Below are positions 5,949-7,220 of a stretch of 7,220 nt of DNA, one piece after another. How positions within the stretch are numbered: the first letter of the stretch is position 1; every line of letters starts with the position of its first letter. The notes beneath the pieces were generated by a model. That model saw only the letters and a program-made list of their open reading frames with translations, made no database searches and was not told the origin of the DNA. The translations under genes were made by a program, and so were the position numbers. The DNA is from JAFGIT01 sp016929465 [NCBI: Candidatus Coatesbacteria bacterium] (lineage in GTDB: Bacteria > B130-G9), in assembly GCA_016929465.1 (NCBI GenBank), contig JAFGIT010000230.1, forward strand, positions 1-7,220. Reading direction: 5' to 3'.

Positions 5949-7109
5949 TCAATCAGAGCAGATCTCCGAAGACAGCGAAAACACTGCCCTGAGCTGCGAG
6001 ATCGTCCTCTCCAGGCTGAACTCCGCCTTCGCCGCCTCCAGTCCCCCTCTGGCGAGCTTCCTCGCCAGCTGCCCATCCTCCAGCAGCGAGATGAGCGACT
6101 CTGCGAGCTGCTCATGCTTCCCGGCCTCGAAGAGGAGGCCCGTCTCGCCATCTCTGACGAGTTCGGTTATGCCGGGGATGCGGGAGGCTATGATGGGTCT
6201 TGCGGCGGCCATCGCCTCCAGGGCGACCATGCCGAAAGTCTCCTCGAACGAGGCGAGGACGACGATGCTCGACTGGCGGTAGAGGTCGCGGAGGTTGTTG
6301 GTGTAGCCGACGAACTCGACGCATTCCGAGATGCTGAGCTGCTTTGCGAGGTCGATAAGCTCTTGTGCAAAGCCGAGGTTCTCGAGGGAGGTGCGGTATT
6401 CGTCGCCTGCGATCACGAAGCGTGTGTTGGGGTGTTTGGCGTGAACCATCGCGGCGGCCCGCAAAAAGACCTGCTGGCCCTTGCCGGGGTGGAGGCGGCC
6501 GACGGTCAGGATCATCTTCGTCTTGCCCTTCGGTAGGTCCACCTTGTCGGAGAACCAGTCCTTCTCGATGCCGTTCGGGATGACGACGATCTTTTCCGAT
6601 GGAGCCTTGTCGGCGATAAGCGCTTGCCTGAGCGCATTCGAGACCGCGATGATTCGCTTCGCTCTCTTATAGCAGAATCGCCTGGTAAGGAGATGGAAGA
6701 GCCTCTTTGCGCGGCTGTGTATTTTCGGATATGCGTGGATCATCGCGACGGTCGGGACCTTCGTTAAGAAAGACGCTACCGTGCAGAATTTCAGCGCCCA
6801 GAGCGAGTTTGCATGGATGACGTCTATCCTCTCCCGCTTGACGATCTTTATTAAGTCGCGAATGGCGAAGAAGACCGGGATGAGGTATCTGCAGGTCCGC
6901 TTCAGCCGCTCCAGGTCGAGCGATATGGCCCTGATGCCGAGCCGGTCCAGTTCGCGGCGGAGGTTCCCCTCCTCAGGGGCTATGAAGATCGGGGTGAATA
7001 GGTCGATATCGATGTGTGTCGCGATCTGGAGCGCGACCCGCTCGGCGCCCCCGACGTGGGGGAAATCAATGACTATCAGCAGGCGCTTGGATAGTGGTTT
7101 CGACTTCAT
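5949..7109 (-). CDS. Glycosyltransferase family 4 (GT-B, retaining)
   Basis: Cytoplasmic or membrane-associated glycosyltransferase of 386 residues, the usual length for GT4, moving a sugar from a nucleotide-sugar donor to a glycan or lipid acceptor in surface polysaccharide or glycolipid synthesis; donor and acceptor are not readable. N-terminal Rossmann domain: LLIVIDFPHVGGAERVALQ (10-28), with the acceptor-side HANSLWA at 99-105. The linker has IAVSNALRQAL (154-164) and VIPNGI (176-181). C-terminal domain: TVGRLHPGKGQQVFLRAA (202-219), FVGYTNNLRDLYRQSSIVV (266-284), and the EX7E motif E290-E298 in ETFGMVALEAMA, followed by PGITELVRDGETGLLF (312-327). ATG 7109 has only a weak GAAG site 10 nt upstream and lies inside the end of the preceding gene, so translation is probably coupled to it. 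Confidence 0.95.
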   Translation of the reverse strand: MKSKPLSKRLLIVIDFPHVGGAERVALQIATHIDIDLFTPIFIAPEEGNLRRELDRLGIRAISLDLERLKRTCRYLIPVFFAIRDLIKIVKRERIDVIHANSLWALKFCTVASFLTKVPTVAMIHAYPKIHSRAKRLFHLLTRRFCYKRAKRIIAVSNALRQALIADKAPSEKIVVIPNGIEKDWFSDKVDLPKGKTKMILTVGRLHPGKGQQVFLRAAAMVHAKHPNTRFVIAGDEYRTSLENLGFAQELIDLAKQLSISECVEFVGYTNNLRDLYRQSSIVVLASFEETFGMVALEAMAAARPIIASRIPGITELVRDGETGLLFEAGKHEQLAESLISLLEDGQLARKLARGGLEAAKAEFSLERTISQLRAVFSLSSEICSD

Positions 7110-7220
7110 CTGGGGAGATCTTCGTTACTCCGTCGGGAGTGTGCATCGAGAAGGCTCCGCTCGCGAGCGAAACGTTCGGCTTTAGTGAGTTGATCGCGAT
7201 CTTGACTTTGAATCCATTCG
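7066..7220 (-). CDS. C-terminal end of an unidentified gene (right edge)
   Basis: The frame enters from the right edge and stops at TGA 7068-7066, giving 50 residues beginning NGFKVKIAINSLKPNVSLAS and continuing GAFSMHTPDGVTKISPDEVE. G/C-rich third positions and alternating hydrophobic strands make it the best coding frame in 7110-7220. The alternative frame ending at TGA 7108-7106 is rich in arginine and has poorer codon use. The pattern (strand, N-x-L turn, F..H.P.GV) resembles the end of LolA-like or related lipoprotein-handling beta proteins, but this is only a guess. It overlaps the glycosyltransferase start by 44 nt in a different frame. Confidence 0.5.
   Translation of the reverse strand, partial: NGFKVKIAINSLKPNVSLASGAFSMHTPDGVTKISPDEVETTIQAPADSH

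Noticed and set aside
5846-6151. 101-codon serine/arginine-rich minus-strand frame at the glycosyltransferase end
   Set aside because: A frame-shifted shadow of the glycosyltransferase C-terminus, with low-complexity composition.
6114-6536. 140-codon open frame on the plus strand inside the glycosyltransferase
   Set aside because: Antisense to the EX7E and UDP-sugar-binding region of a full-length GT4 gene; composition is that of a high-GC shadow.

Overview
The window is bacterial chromosomal DNA in which every supported gene lies on the minus strand. It therefore reads from right to left: the C-terminal end of an unidentified gene, a family 4 glycosyltransferase, a two-gene cassette (ABC-type ATPase plus an unknown partner), a small integral-membrane methyltransferase, and uvrA, which runs off the left edge. 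The mix of housekeeping repair, cell-surface chemistry and short-period intergenic repeats fits a large-genome environmental bacterium. Nothing here fixes the phylum. No tRNA, rRNA, insertion sequence or CRISPR array was seen.

Region by region: 1-2318 is uvrA (772 codons visible; the C-terminal zinc module and second signature/Walker B lie outside). 2319-2697 is a non-coding mosaic: a likely uvrA promoter, three tandem 26-bp hairpin units, two heptad repeats and one nonamer repeat. 2698-3198 is a PEMT/ICMT-like methyltransferase whose stop codon lies inside one of the heptad repeats. 3235-5622 is the ATPase/partner pair, translationally coupled (3 nt between stop and start), with its own strong sigma70-like promoter and visibly lower GC than its flanks. 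5623-5948 holds that promoter, a candidate operator and a 27-codon stretch that looks like a relic of a lost coding region. 5949-7109 is the glycosyltransferase, whose start overlaps the end of the gene entering from the right edge.

The most interesting element is the ATPase/partner cassette. The ATPase belongs to the SMC/OLD-like group with a DUF3696-type C-terminus, commonly found in anti-phage and other conflict systems next to a variable effector. The partner (311 aa) is not a family I recognise. Its last 60 residues follow the strand pattern of HigB/RelE-type toxins, and its N-terminus vaguely resembles the first strand of PIN nucleases; both are inferences. A promoter of its own, base-composition contrast and tight coupling make it a plausible transferred two-gene defence or toxin-type module, but function is not shown by sequence alone.
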